Shown: piece by piece, positions 11,759 to 23,476 of the stretch
Layout of the letters: each line of letters starts with the position of its first letter
Numbering within the stretch: position 1 is the first letter of the stretch
Assembly: GCA_007449985.2 (NCBI GenBank)
Contig: VIIQ02000625.1
Location: 248,001-312,000 of the forward strand
Source of the DNA: Desmodesmus armatus
Lineage: Eukaryota; Chlorophyta; Chlorophyceae; Sphaeropleales; Scenedesmaceae
Reading direction: 5' to 3'
Length of the DNA stretch: 64,000 bases
Notes under the pieces: generated by a model
The model's database searches: none
What the model was told of the DNA's origin: nothing
The model's input: the letters and a program-made list of their open reading frames with translations, nothing else
Position numbers and translations under genes: made by a program

Positions 11759-14682
11759 TGGAAGCCCTTGCTGCTGGGGCTGACTCGGTGCTTGTACCAT
11801 ACACTATCGCAGTTGGTTAGTAACTGCCTTTGGTGCTGGACTCCTGAACACCTCGGTGCTGGAGTCAAGAAGGCCTGGGTGTTGGACGAGGGACAGCTAT
11901 GCTGCAAGAGCTGCATGCACTGCATGGCACTGAAATGTCATGGCATGACAGGCGATGCTGCCAGCCATTGGATGCAGGTCCCGGGGGCTTTGGCAGGTCT
12001 GCTGTGCTGGCTTGTGGCTGCATTCCAGCATGCTGATAACCCTCAGTGCCATGCAGAAGCTAGGGTTGTGGACCACAACTTGTGGTGAGGTGACTGCAGC
12101 TTGGACTGGGCTAGTACCTAGAGAGAGGGGACGAGGGGGATGTAGTAGTCCGGCTTTGCAACAGATGCCAAAGTGTTGAAGCCGTGAGGTGGTTGTTGGG
12201 CAAGACGCTGTCTATCTCCCAACTGGGTGTGTGGCAGGGCACTGGGTGTGTGGCAGGGCTGCATTTGCTTGGGCTCCAGTGCTTGAGGCCCGACAGTGCA
12301 CAGGCACTCGAGGCTGTAATTCAGCATGGCTTGTGGTTGAAAATGTTCTTTGGGAGAACCTCTTCATTGACTCTCAGAGGGTCAGCTGTATTATAGCAGG
12401 TTTGTATGGCGAGGGAAGGGCGTTGTCTTCTGCAAAATTCCCTGCAATCACAAGATTGCTAGTGTTGTAGTAAGATCGCAGAGGCTGAAGCTGTCGTGTC
12501 TGTCAACGATTGCTAGTGTGCATTGTGGATCCAGCAGCCATGTTGTTGCTGAAGACTGTTTGTGCTCACATTTTGGCGTGTCGTTGTTCTGCTGCTGCCC
12601 TTTGCAACATGCATTTTGGTGTGTCACTTGCGCTGGGCTAGTCCACCGGCACAGCTGCTGTTGCAGTTGAGAGCATGTGCTGCAGACTGGTGTAACCGTC
12701 TCAGCTGTCTGTGCCAGTTACACAATTCCATCAGCGTTCATTGGGATCTCCCCTCACATGCCAAACCTGGCACACCCCCCTCCAGGTGACACCCAGGCTG
12801 ATGGTCTTTGCCCGATTGCAGTGACATCGATGCCCATGTAATTGTACCTTCACAGATTGTACTCACTGGCATGGGACAGGCAACTTCATACACGACTACA
12901 CATCACACCCACTGTCACAGTGGATTCAGAACGGGTACAGTACATCAGAGCAGGTTGCAAGCTGCCGTGCATGCAAGCTGCCGTCAATGCTGGATGTAAA
13001 GCCGGCTGCTAATGTTGCTGGATCCCTGCGACAACACCTTATCACCTGGGCCGTGAGCCTTCTGCTGCCTGCTGCAACTATTGCTATTCACTTCTCTTGC
13101 ACTAGAATCTCAAGGTATTACAAGCTATGGGGATTTCTGCCCCCACCTGCGCTGCTTGATCAAGCACTGACAGCAGATACTCACTCCACAAGAAGGCAAT
13201 TCTTGGCGTGCCTTGCCAGGCACGCACCCTGGCACATGACCCTCGCACGGTCAGAAGCTCAACAGGCACATGGCACAACTGCCATGCTCACTTGACCACT
13301 TGACAGCTGGCCATTCTCATGTGGCACACACACCCACTGCTGCTCAAGCTACTCTCAGCACTAACAGACAACTCCAAGAGCAATCGGGCAGCAGCCGGAA
13401 TCGGGCCTGACAGACGCATCACAATCACAACAGCTCCTAACACCATATGCCAACGGCATTGTGCTGCCGATCACTGGGGCACACACAACAACATCAGTGG
13501 CCACATCATTGCGAGCCTCATGCATTGCAGACCAGACCACACACACAGTGACCCCACCAGATGATTGGGGTCATCAGGCACAAGGACTGCCTAAGCATTA
13601 TTCTCAACAGACACTCACACACGGAGTCCGTCCCCCTGTGGCCTGTTTCACATCAGAAAGACACATACCCACACAGCCTTGCTTTGGAATGCTGGCATTG
13701 ACCGCGATGCCATGCAACTTGTGTGTATGTTGTGCCAAGCAAACCCATGTCACTACTGTTGCCAACAGTAGTGTGCAGAGCAACTGGCCTGTGCAACACA
13801 TGTTGCTTGTCATAGCCAGCAAAAAGCCTTCCCATGCACAGCCATGCAGCTGTAGCCCACACACCCGAGATATGTGCCTATACTTCCAGTCAACCCATGT
13901 GGCGAGAGTGTACAGCACCGATGACAGGTGACAATACCCATCTGCACCCACCACCCTCCGCACCCTTATGTTCTGCCACACTGCACCCTGCTGCAGCAAC
14001 CAAATCTGCACTTGCAGGTTGTGACGAGTTGTAGCGGGCACTTCATGTGCTGCCGGTCGACCTGACGTCAGGTTTGCCGTATCGCCTTGCCATGCTATCG
14101 CGTTGGGAAGCTGTGCAGCGCATAGGGCGTCTCAAGGCTTCATGGCTGCATGCAGCATCACACAGGGCAGCATAGCAAAAAACGTCACACAACCTGTTGT
14201 TGCAGCACCAGTGAATGCCGCAACCAAGGGTTGTGACCTCAAACGGCTGGCAGCTACTGCCAGTGCAAAACCTGACTGCTCTGGTCAGGGAAGCATGCAA
14301 AACTGCCAGTTGTTTGCATCCTCTACCACAGGCGGCATCACTGCACTGCCAGTACGGTACAGTTCAAGAGCAGAGTGTGCTGTGTGACAGACTGTCTGAC
14401 CGCCTGCCATGATGCAAATTTCAGCAGTGCACCCGCACATAGGTCCAACCAACGATGCCGCTGGGGCCCTCTGCAGCAGACCTCAGCAAGCACACCCACC
14501 TGTGCTGATCCATGTTGTCCACGGTGGGTTGGCCGAAGGGCCTTCAAAGCTTCTGCACCATCTCCTTTGCACGGATGGTGGCCGCCTGAGCATACTCAAA
14601 GGCATCTGAGTCCCTGTGAGGGGCAAGTGACACAGGAGGCGGCAGTGCGCAACAGGTGGCAGCAGGGCAGACACCGTTTGAG
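11759..14682. other. Convergent intergenic region
   Basis: This 2.9-kb stretch between two 3' ends contains only short unrelated open frames. A TGTAA motif at about 12315 could serve as the polyadenylation signal of the TMCO4-like transcript. A short tandem repeat, CTGGGTGTGTGGCAGGGC, occurs twice at about 12224-12260. Nothing else was recognised. Confidence 0.5.
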
Positions 14683-17301
14683 TTATAATCCAAGAATAAG
14701 AAGTATTGAAAAGAATGGAGCCTTGCTGAGTGAATCCTTGTGCAGCCGTTTCAACTCGTCAAGCATGTGTGGGACAAACCCCAACACCAATAGCATCATA
14801 GCAATCTTCACAGCCGTGCCTGCGCCCTCTCTGCACGTTCGGCAGAAGTGATGTCGCTGCCCTCTGCTCAGCCAAGTGGTCCCGATAGAGCTCCCTCAAA
14901 TAGCCAGGGCAGCAGTGCCAACCACCCACACACCCGTCCGTCCCCACCAACCCCCCCCCCCCACACACACACACACCTGTCCTCATGGGGGTGCTCCTCA
15001 TCGTAGTGCCTGCCGTAGTACTCCCGCTCCCTCTCATCAGCATGGTGGCGCTCAGTGAAGAAAAAGATGTGCGAAGCCTCAGACAGCACAGGAACGCCAT
15101 CCGCACCCACTCCAGCGGCAACCACTGACACGGCGCCAGGCTGCTTGGCCCACACAGCGATGGTGGCAGCACCGTCGGCACCCGTTGTCTTCACGGCATG
15201 GCTAATCATGGGGTCGCAGTCTCCGAAGAGGGACATGGCTATCTTAGCACCGGGAACGGGGCTGCTGCTGGCGTTGAAGGCCCGCACAGTAAGGATGAGG
15301 GAGTCGCGCACGTGCTTGTAGGCCTTGTGGGGCTCAAGGAGCACCTTGGACACCGGAGGGCCGCCAGGCGTAACGACGGGAGCCGCCCCGTCGCAGTTGA
15401 TGAAGACACCAGGTGGTTGTCCAACAGCGAACACGTTGCCGCTGTGAAAGATTGCTCCGACAAAGACAGCAATGCATTCAGGGCCGCCGACAACCACAGA
15501 ATATAGTACATCCCCGTTCTGTGTATTGAACCCCTGGGTGTTGCCACTCATGACCGCCCGCTTGGCCATCAGCTTGTTGTTGAAGGACGCCGCTGCAGCC
15601 TCCTCGCCAACAGAACTTCTGGCAAGTGTAGCTTTGTCCAAGTTGGCACTGCCAGGGGCGAATATAGTCACAAACAGCTCGACGGGTTGTGTCTGAAGGG
15701 GGGCAGGCTTCATTGTGGAGTTCTGCCCTGGTGCTGCATCATCAATAGCTCCCGTGCTGGCATTGGTGCGTGCTGGAAAATCGCAACCGCTGTCTAGTAC
15801 CACAGAGACTGTGAAGGTGATATCAACAGTCGTTCCAACCTCCACAGGCTCATCTGTAGTTGGGTCCGTGGTGGCGGTGATATCGTAACAGTTATCAATT
15901 GCTGTAACGGTCTTCATGAAGATGTGCATGCCTGCAAGGGTACACACCACAACCAGAGCAGCAGAGCAACCGTAGCCTTGTCAGAAGCAGCAGCAGCCTT
16001 ATCAGCTGGCTTGACATCCAAACACACACTACACACCTGATCCACGACATGCATGTATATTCATGCGTGTCTCAATCACTACAGGCCTGCATGGTAGTCA
16101 AGTCCACTTGTAGTGCCAAGTGTGCATTTGCAGTGCAGCGGTGACACCATAGCCATCACGCCACCTGTCAATCGCAGCCCCCAAAGGCCGCTTCCATAGG
16201 GGGGGTTATGCCCCCCCCCCCCTCTTCTTGCCCCTATGGACTTGGCACAAGCTCAAGCATCCACGCAACTCACCCCCAACAACGAAGCCAGCACTCTGCA
16301 GGTTCTTGAGGAAGGCTTGGGCATCCACGCCGACACCTGGCGCAGTCTCAAAGTGGTAGTGGGCCTCGTCCACCTCCAAGGTCTGCTTGCCATGGGGCTC
16401 GAACTCACTGATGGTGTGGGGCTGGTGTACAAGCTCGAGCTCCAGGGCGATGGTCTCAGCCTTGCTGTCAAATGTAACACCCACCACGTCTGCAACAGCG
16501 GCAGTGGAGCCTCCTGCAGGAAGCAGCAGGACGCTACCGGGGGATGTCTCAGCAAAGGAGCTGCGCTGGCCGATGGCCTCTGCTGTGGAGATGAGTGTGC
16601 TGATGTTGGGCTTGAAGGGGGTGTTGTCGGAGGCTGCAGCAACAGCCAGGGCGGCCATAGGGAACAGGCGTGGGGCACTGGGGTTCTTCTGATTGATGGC
16701 GTTGACATGGGTGAACATGGTCGCCATGTTCTGTAAAGTGAAAACAGCAGGGGCAACGACCAGCAGCAGCAGTGAGTAGGCGTATAAGAGTGCAGCAAGA
16801 GGAAGGAGGTTTGGACAAATGTGCCAGCACAGCTTGGGTAAAAAAGCCGGTAGCTTTCTGCAAGCTCCATCGAAGTCACTTTCAAGCACTTGGCGTCCTT
16901 TCGTTGCAGCTTTGATTCAGGTATGGTTGCTTGCACTGCAGCTTTTGGCGGTTGAGTTGGCGGTTAAGGCAACCACCAGCCTTGCCAGGTCAAAGAGGTA
17001 TGCTGCAGGCCAGACCAGGGCTTACCTTGAGCGCCTGCCAGGTGTCTGATACGGCATGTGTCATGCCAGAGAGCCTGGGAGTCGTCACTGCCATGTAGCG
17101 CGACACAGATGACTGAGACATCTTGACAGTTACAGCTGTCCGACCTGGACGAGGCGATGCGTGACTGCTCAGCTGCACAGTAGGCTCCACCGCATCAAAG
17201 TAGTACGTGTTAAGCGGCTGGGGATTCTGCTGCGGACTGATCACTTGCATGAAACAGCCGTTGCTGCTGCGCATTGCGGGCTGCAGCTGCAAAGTGAGCA
17301 T
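14683..17301 (-). CDS. Unrecognised protein with Ig-like beta-rich segment, 4 exons
   Basis: Exons 17301-17026, 16730-16274, 15931-14977 and 14830-14683 join in phase to 611 residues, with introns of 295, 342 and 146 bp. No family was identified for the first half (VKMSQSSVSRYMAV; HQPHTISEFEPHGKQTLEVD). The middle, KVLLEPHKAYKHVRDSLILT followed by VRAFNASSSPVPGAKIAMSL and GADGAATIAVWAKQPGAVSV, resembles an invasin/Big-type Ig-like strand pattern by eye. A His/Glu/Arg-rich segment (RHHADEREREYYGRHYDEEH) precedes a hydrophobic stretch, VKIAMMLLVLGFVPHML, and another short one at the C-terminus, suggesting membrane attachment. The start is uncertain: the in-frame ATG at 17301 lacks a signal peptide, while an overlapping +1 frame just upstream encodes a good signal-like sequence. 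An upstream exon or a frame problem is possible. Confidence 0.7.
16194..16239. repeat. CCATAGGGG/CCCCTATGG foldback with G/C runs
   Basis: This sits in intron 2 of the unrecognised minus-strand gene. Nine-base perfect arms CCATAGGGG and CCCCTATGG flank an inner run GGGG-TTATG-CCCC. It may be the remnant of a small foldback element. Confidence 0.65.
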
Positions 17302-18018
17302 ACAACAGCGTGATAAACAGGATCCTCATGACCAAGAGGCCCATGCCTGGCAACTGCGACAACCCCGCCCTGCTCAAGGCCAACAACTAGAGTCACGGGG
17401 CAAGAATGGGTGCAGGGTTGACTGTAATGAAGCTCAAGAGTTAGGGTTGGTCTGAGCTGCTCAGCGCTTGAGTGGCTGCTTAAGAAGAGCGGGAGTGTGT
17501 TAGGCCGTACCACATTCAAACGGTTCCCGCTCAGCGAGTGTGCCACTTCCCTCATGAGACTACGGCTTCTTTGGACAACTAGGATTAAGCATAGTAAAGC
17601 TCTGGGGAAGCTGACTGAAGCGGCGAACAGTGGTAGCTTGCAGATGGTGTCCATGTTCATGGATGAGCAAAGCGGCAAGATCACGGAAACCTAATCACGT
17701 TGATTCTCACTTCAACGGGCTGCAAGCTTCAACGGGCTGCACTGGTCTTTGGTATGGTCAGACCATCCCCTACCTGTTGGTCATCACTCCAGATCTTGTG
17801 TGGCTGTGACTGCTCACTATAGGAACAGCAAGCCTGTGCCACTGCTTGCGGCTGTATCATACATGCCACTATCTTTGATTAGCTCAGGCACCAGCTCAGG
17901 CAGGCAAACGCTCTGTATCGGCACCAGGTCTCCTGCCTCCTTCCGCTGCTCTCACTACTCAACGCTGTTCAGGGCCTCAGTCAGCAGCAGCACAACACCT
18001 AAGCGGATAGTGCCTGTC
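17302..18018. promoter_or_regulatory. Shared upstream region, unknown gene (-) and DNA glycosylase (+)
   Basis: This is a 717-bp divergent gap. The sequence just beyond 17301 encodes, in another frame of the minus strand, a signal-peptide-like stretch (MRILFITLLYAHFAAAARN) that stops soon after. No defined promoter element was recognised. Confidence 0.35.
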
Positions 18019-19144
18019 ATGGTTGAGGGACACCAGTGCCACAGGGTGGGTCATGCACACAGGCGTCTTCTGTTGGGCAAGCGGTTCATCGCCACATCAC
18101 CAAATGGCAGGTTTGCAGAAGGTGTGTATGGCTCTGCTGACTGTACTGCAAGACAGTCAGCCCAGAAGCATGTGCAGCTGGGAAATTTGGTGCTGCCATG
18201 CTCTCCAAATGCGTAGCTATTGCTGCTCAACCAGCAGAATGATGGGGCCCTGCCAGTACCAGTACTTTATCACTGCTGCTGTTCACAGCGTGTGGGGCAT
18301 GCAGCAGGTTGCGCTGCCAGCACCAGTACCAGCATATTTCAATAATATTAGCACCAGCACTATTACAGTAGCCAGGCTGGCTTTGAAAGCCATTGCTTGA
18401 GACAAACCCCAGACAACCCTGTTGAAGTCATACAGGCTGGCAACAGCTTGCATGCATGCAATCGTCCTGGTCCAACTCACAGGAGTGCAGGGGTGAAGTC
18501 TCTTCTGAAGCTGCCCCAGCAGCAGTCTTATGGTGGGGCAGCATTGGCATGTACATTGTCAGCAACATCATGACTGCTGGGTGACCCTTTGCGCGGTCGC
18601 TACTGTGTCCATGTGTTGTATCACAGGTGCCGCGGCAATCTCTGGCAAGGTCCTAAGCCGCATTGAGGTGCACGGCAAGAATCTCTTCTACTTCTTTGGC
18701 GGCAGCAGCAGCAGCAGCAGCAGCAACCCGGTGACGTCAGCACAGCAGCAGCAGCAGGTGCCGCTGCTACAGCCCGTGGATGAGGACCCTCTGCAACCTG
18801 GTGCTTTTGACGATGACAGCCAAGGGGGTCTAGCGGATACGGCAGCAGCAGCGGCGGCGGCGGCGGCAGCAGCTGCACCTAAAACTCCGGCCAGAAGAAG
18901 CAGGCGTGCAACTGCACCCTCAGCGGCAGCGGCAGCAGCAGCAGCAGCAGCAGAAGAGGGCAGCCCCTTCACACCCAGCAAGTCGCTACTAGCTGCAGCA
19001 GGGTCGGCAGCAGCAGCAGTCCTGCGCAGCAGCCGGCAGTATACCTCCCCAGCAGCAGCAGCAGCAGCAGCTGCTGGTGGTGCTGCTTCCCCCTCAGTCC
19101 TTTCCTTATCGGCACAGCAGCCAATGCCATTCACCCCTCTTACC

Positions 19145-19180
<36 letters not shown>

Positions 19181-22100
19181 CACGCGGCTGGCGGCCCAGA
19201 GCAGCAGGCTGGCGCTGCTGCCTTGGAAGTTGACGGCCATGTAAACAGCAGCGGCAGCAATGGCGGCAGCAATGGCGGCAGCAGCGATGTTGTGGTGGTG
19301 CACATCCACTTTGGCATGTCGGGTGCCTTTAGGACAGCGAGCCTACCAGGCCCTGAGCCAACACCTACTATTCGGCTGCGGCTGGTGCACGAGGGCACAG
19401 GGCTGATGGCCCACCTGAGTGCTATGACTGTGGCACATGGGGGGCCTGACCTGTACAGGGAGAAGGTGAGTGTGAGGGAGGGGGGCGGCAGTCCTACGTA
19501 GGCAAGGAGGGTGTGCTTGTGGATGCACAACTCACTAGTAAGGTGACCTTGATTTTGCTCCAGACACTGCATCTTCGTGCATTCCGATCCCAATCTCTCA
19601 ATCAAGGGTTAATCAAACTCCCCTGCGCCCCCCCCCCCCCTTTCTCGACGTCCTGCTTGTGACAGGTGTCAAAGTTGGGCCCTGACCCCCTACGCCCTGA
19701 TGATGATGGTGAGAGGTTCTGGGCCAGAGTTCAAGCCAGCAAGAAGCCTATTGGGCTGCTGCTGATGGACCAAACAGCTGTGGCAGGTGAGCAGGGAACA
19801 GCAGGGCGAAGTGAGCGAGGGAGGAGGGGGGATCGTGTTTGTTGCCATGAGTTGCACACCGCACTATTGAGCCCTATGTACAGCCATAATGCAGGACACA
19901 CAGCCCAACAGGCCCCAAACTGGGTTAGTATTACTGAGGTGTCTATCGCAGGTGAGGGCGATGATAATTGATGTGAACTTTATAAGGATAGCTTGAAGGT
20001 TTCGTGTATACACAGCGCCTGCGGGTGATGCAGCCACCAGGGACAAGCTGAGAGGGAGTGATTGAGTGACTCACTGCAGCGTGTGTCTGTGTTGGTGTTG
20101 TGTGCAGGTGTTGGCAACATCCACCGTGCTGAGATCCCGTACATATAGAGCTGGGGGTTGAAGGGGCAAAGCAAGTAAAGCCCATTGTGAAATTCAACTG
20201 CAGAGTGTGTCTGTGTTGCCTGCAGGTGTTGGCGTGCTGAGATCATGCAAAGCTGGGGCTGACAACTGAGCAACTCAAGTTGCAAGAAACGGACTTACTG
20301 CACAGTGTGTACGTGTGGCCTGCAGGTGTTGGCAACATCCACCGTGCTGAGATCCTGTACATATAGAGCTGGGGGTTGAAGGGGCAAAGCAAGTCAAGCC
20401 CATTGTGAAGTTTAACTGCAGAGTGTGTCTCTGTTGCCTGCAGGTGTTGGCGTGCTGAGATCATACAGAGCTGAGGCTGACCGGGCAATGCAAACCGTGA
20501 AAATGGACTTACTGCACATTGTGTCTGCGTTGTATGTGCAGGTGTTGGCAACATCTACCGTGCTGAGATCCTGTACAAGACTGGTCTACACCCGGAACAG
20601 CCTGGGTACACAGTGGACAGGGACACATTTGAGGTGGGTGGGGGCGGGGGGCTGCTGGGAGGGGTGGGTGGGTGTCAGGAAAATCCAGTGGGGCTGTGTG
20701 GGTTTGGGGGCGGGGGTGTTGGTGTGCAGCAACATGCATGTTGGTGGTGACTGACTTGCTTTCCCGTACTGTTATGGCGTGACTGCAGGTGTTGTGGGGC
20801 CACTGTGTGGACCTGGCAGGTCTGACCTGCTGCATACTGACACGGGATACTACTGGTTTGTTTGGTACTTCACTGTACATTTTAGTCTGTACTGACACTG
20901 GATACTACTGGTTTGTTTGGTACTTCACTGTACATTTTAGTCTGTACTGTATATCAGGTACTGTACCGCACTGACGTGACTGCAGGTGTTGTGGGGTCAC
21001 TGTGTTGACCTGCTGCAGCGTGGCTTCAGCAGTGGCAGCATACTGACGGTCGACCCTGAGGACGCACGGCGGCTGGGCAAGCCTTGGACACGCAGGTCAG
21101 CACTGCAGTTCGCCTGGTTGTTACTTTTTAAATGTGTCCATTGTGTGCTGGGTATGGGTAGGGGTAGGGTTGAGTCGCGGCTGTGCATGGGGGGGGGGGC
21201 AGCAATGGGAGGACAAGGCGGTTTGGCAAGCCTTGGACACGCAGGCTGCTTGTGTTTGGGTGTGTCGGGTGTTTTGACGCGTGATGTGCAAGCAGCAGAT
21301 TTGTGTTGATGGGACGAGGGGAGAGAGAGGGCACAGCGGCTGGGCAAGCCTTGGACTCGCAGGTCAGCACCTTGCTTGTGAATGGCAAAATGCAATCAAT
21401 GGGGGTGTGCGTCGTCTGGTCAGCAGGGTGGACCTTGCGCGCTCTGGCTTTGGCTGTATGGTGTTGTTTATGTTTGTTGTGGGTACGCTCCGGGGTTGCA
21501 GCCTGTTGTGTTAAGTGTGGGGTCCCAGTAGGAGAGAGTGAACCTCCTTCAAGCTGCATTCCCTGTGTCACCACACGGATTCCCAACCCCCAACCAACAC
21601 TGTCGATCCATCATGCCGCCCCTGTTTCGTGTGCTGCAGGTACATCTACAACCAGCGCCAGTGTGGGCGCTGCAGGGGGCCCGTCAAGGTCTGGGACATG
21701 GCAACACGGACGGTAAGTTGTCGTCTAAATGTGCGCACATGCTAAATAGATGATGCGCTAGGTGATGCAGTTTGCACGAGGCGGAAGCCGGACTCATACA
21801 GTGCTAGGACGCTATTTGTCAAATGCGCTGCTTGCCTGCCGTGGCTATCCTGCGATGTCAGGCACTGCCCGTGTTGGTGTTGATATGTTGAACCACCAGA
21901 GCTATGTTGCCCTGCATGCAACATTTGCAATGCCACACCAGTGCCATACTTTGCGCCCACTGCCGCCTCCCACCATTCATGCTTGATAATATGTACTGTG
22001 TATGTAATACACTGTGTATGTTGACTTTGGATGTATTTTAGGTCTACTGCTGTGAGACGTGTCAGCCCCTGCGCCTTCCAGCCGCCACTGCTGCTGCCGC

Positions 22101-23444
22101 CGCCGCCGCTCCCAGCAGCAAAGGCCGTCGCCGGAGCGGGCCTGCAGCAGCAGCAGCGGCAGCAGCGGCGGCCGATGCTGCTGCTGTTGCTGCTCAGCTG
22201 CTGCACCCTAGCAGGTTGAAGAGTATGGCAGCTGCCAAGGTGGCTCAGGTGGGGCTGTGTGTAGCACATGGGTACAGGGTATGTTTGTAAGGAGCCACTG
22301 TGCTCTTGCAGCACCCCTTGCGTGTGTCTTTTTTCTGAGGATGGAGCTCTCATGCTACGGGACCCCCCCCCCCCCCCGCCCTGTTCCTCGCAAGTGTGTC
22401 ACTCAAAGTCCCGTCACTGGTACCTCTACGCTGATAACAATACCTCGGTAGTGACACCTGGTGATATGTTCATATTCATACGTTCATAATCATATGGACT
22501 CCAGCAGCAGTGATTATTGTCAGGAGGTGCCAAACTGTGCTTTGCAGGCACTTCGAAGGACCCCCCCATCCCATGTCTGTGTATTTTGTCTGCCACAGGA
22601 GTTTGTGAGCCACTGTGCCCCTGATGACCCCTCAGAGCTGCAGCCCTCCAAGATGACCTGCCAGCAGCTGAGGGACCACCTGAGGCCCCTAAACCTCGAC
22701 ACACGCGGCACTAAACCCCAACTGCTGGCTCGACTGGAGGCAGCCAAAGGCTGGATTGCTGCTGGGGGAGATGCATCCCCACCCCCATCAGCAGCAGCAG
22801 CAGCAGCAGCGGCGGCTAGGGCGGCGGCAGCAGCAGGGGGTGGTGGGAGTGATACCGAGGTGTTGGTGATTGGTGACAGCAGCAGCGGTGATGATTCAGG
22901 GGATGAGTTGGATAGGGCAGAGGATGCGTTGGCCCAGCGCCTGTCAGGTGAGCTAGGTGGACGGGTTTGATTTTAATCCCAAAAAATCTAAATGATTTGA
23001 GGTCAGAAATACGCCTTTGTGAGGGGGGTTTGGGGGTTCAATCCTAGGTACGGGTTTGATTCTACATGGTGGCATGCTGTGGTGTGCTGTGCCTAGCAGT
23101 ACCCTGCTGCTGCATGTGTTGGTGCATTGTCTGCGGTGGTGCACATCTGCGTTGTGTGCACAAAGGCTTTGGCAAGTCACGGATGTAAGATGTGTGCATG
23201 TGCAAGGTGCTTGCACTGCACACTTTGCCAGATGGTTGCCAATGCTGCATGGTTTCGACGTGGTTGTACTCTGCTTCTGGTCTGGTCAGGACTTGCTTAT
23301 GGAACCAGCAAACACCATCATCAGTAGCAGGTTCAGGTGCGCCCCTCAAGCATGTCCTGTTGTCCCGTTGTTGCTCTGTTGTTCCTGTGTTGTACCGCAG
23401 TGCCCCCTGCCAAGCGCAGACGCAGGACGATCACCCAGCAGCAG

Positions 23445-23476
<32 letters not shown>

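Noticed and set aside
13461..14041. Open frames of about 150 residues on both strands of the convergent region
   Set aside because: Both strands are open by chance; no splice context, domain or plausible composition supports a gene.
18688..19605. 305-residue minus-strand frame across the glycosylase exon 2
   Set aside because: It is a shadow of the CAG/GCA-rich insertion; conserved flanks read only on the plus strand.
20108..21370. Repeats in glycosylase introns considered as long terminal repeats of a retroelement
   Set aside because: The copies match the gene's own exon borders, are only 40-120 bp, and no transposon protein or target-site duplication was seen.
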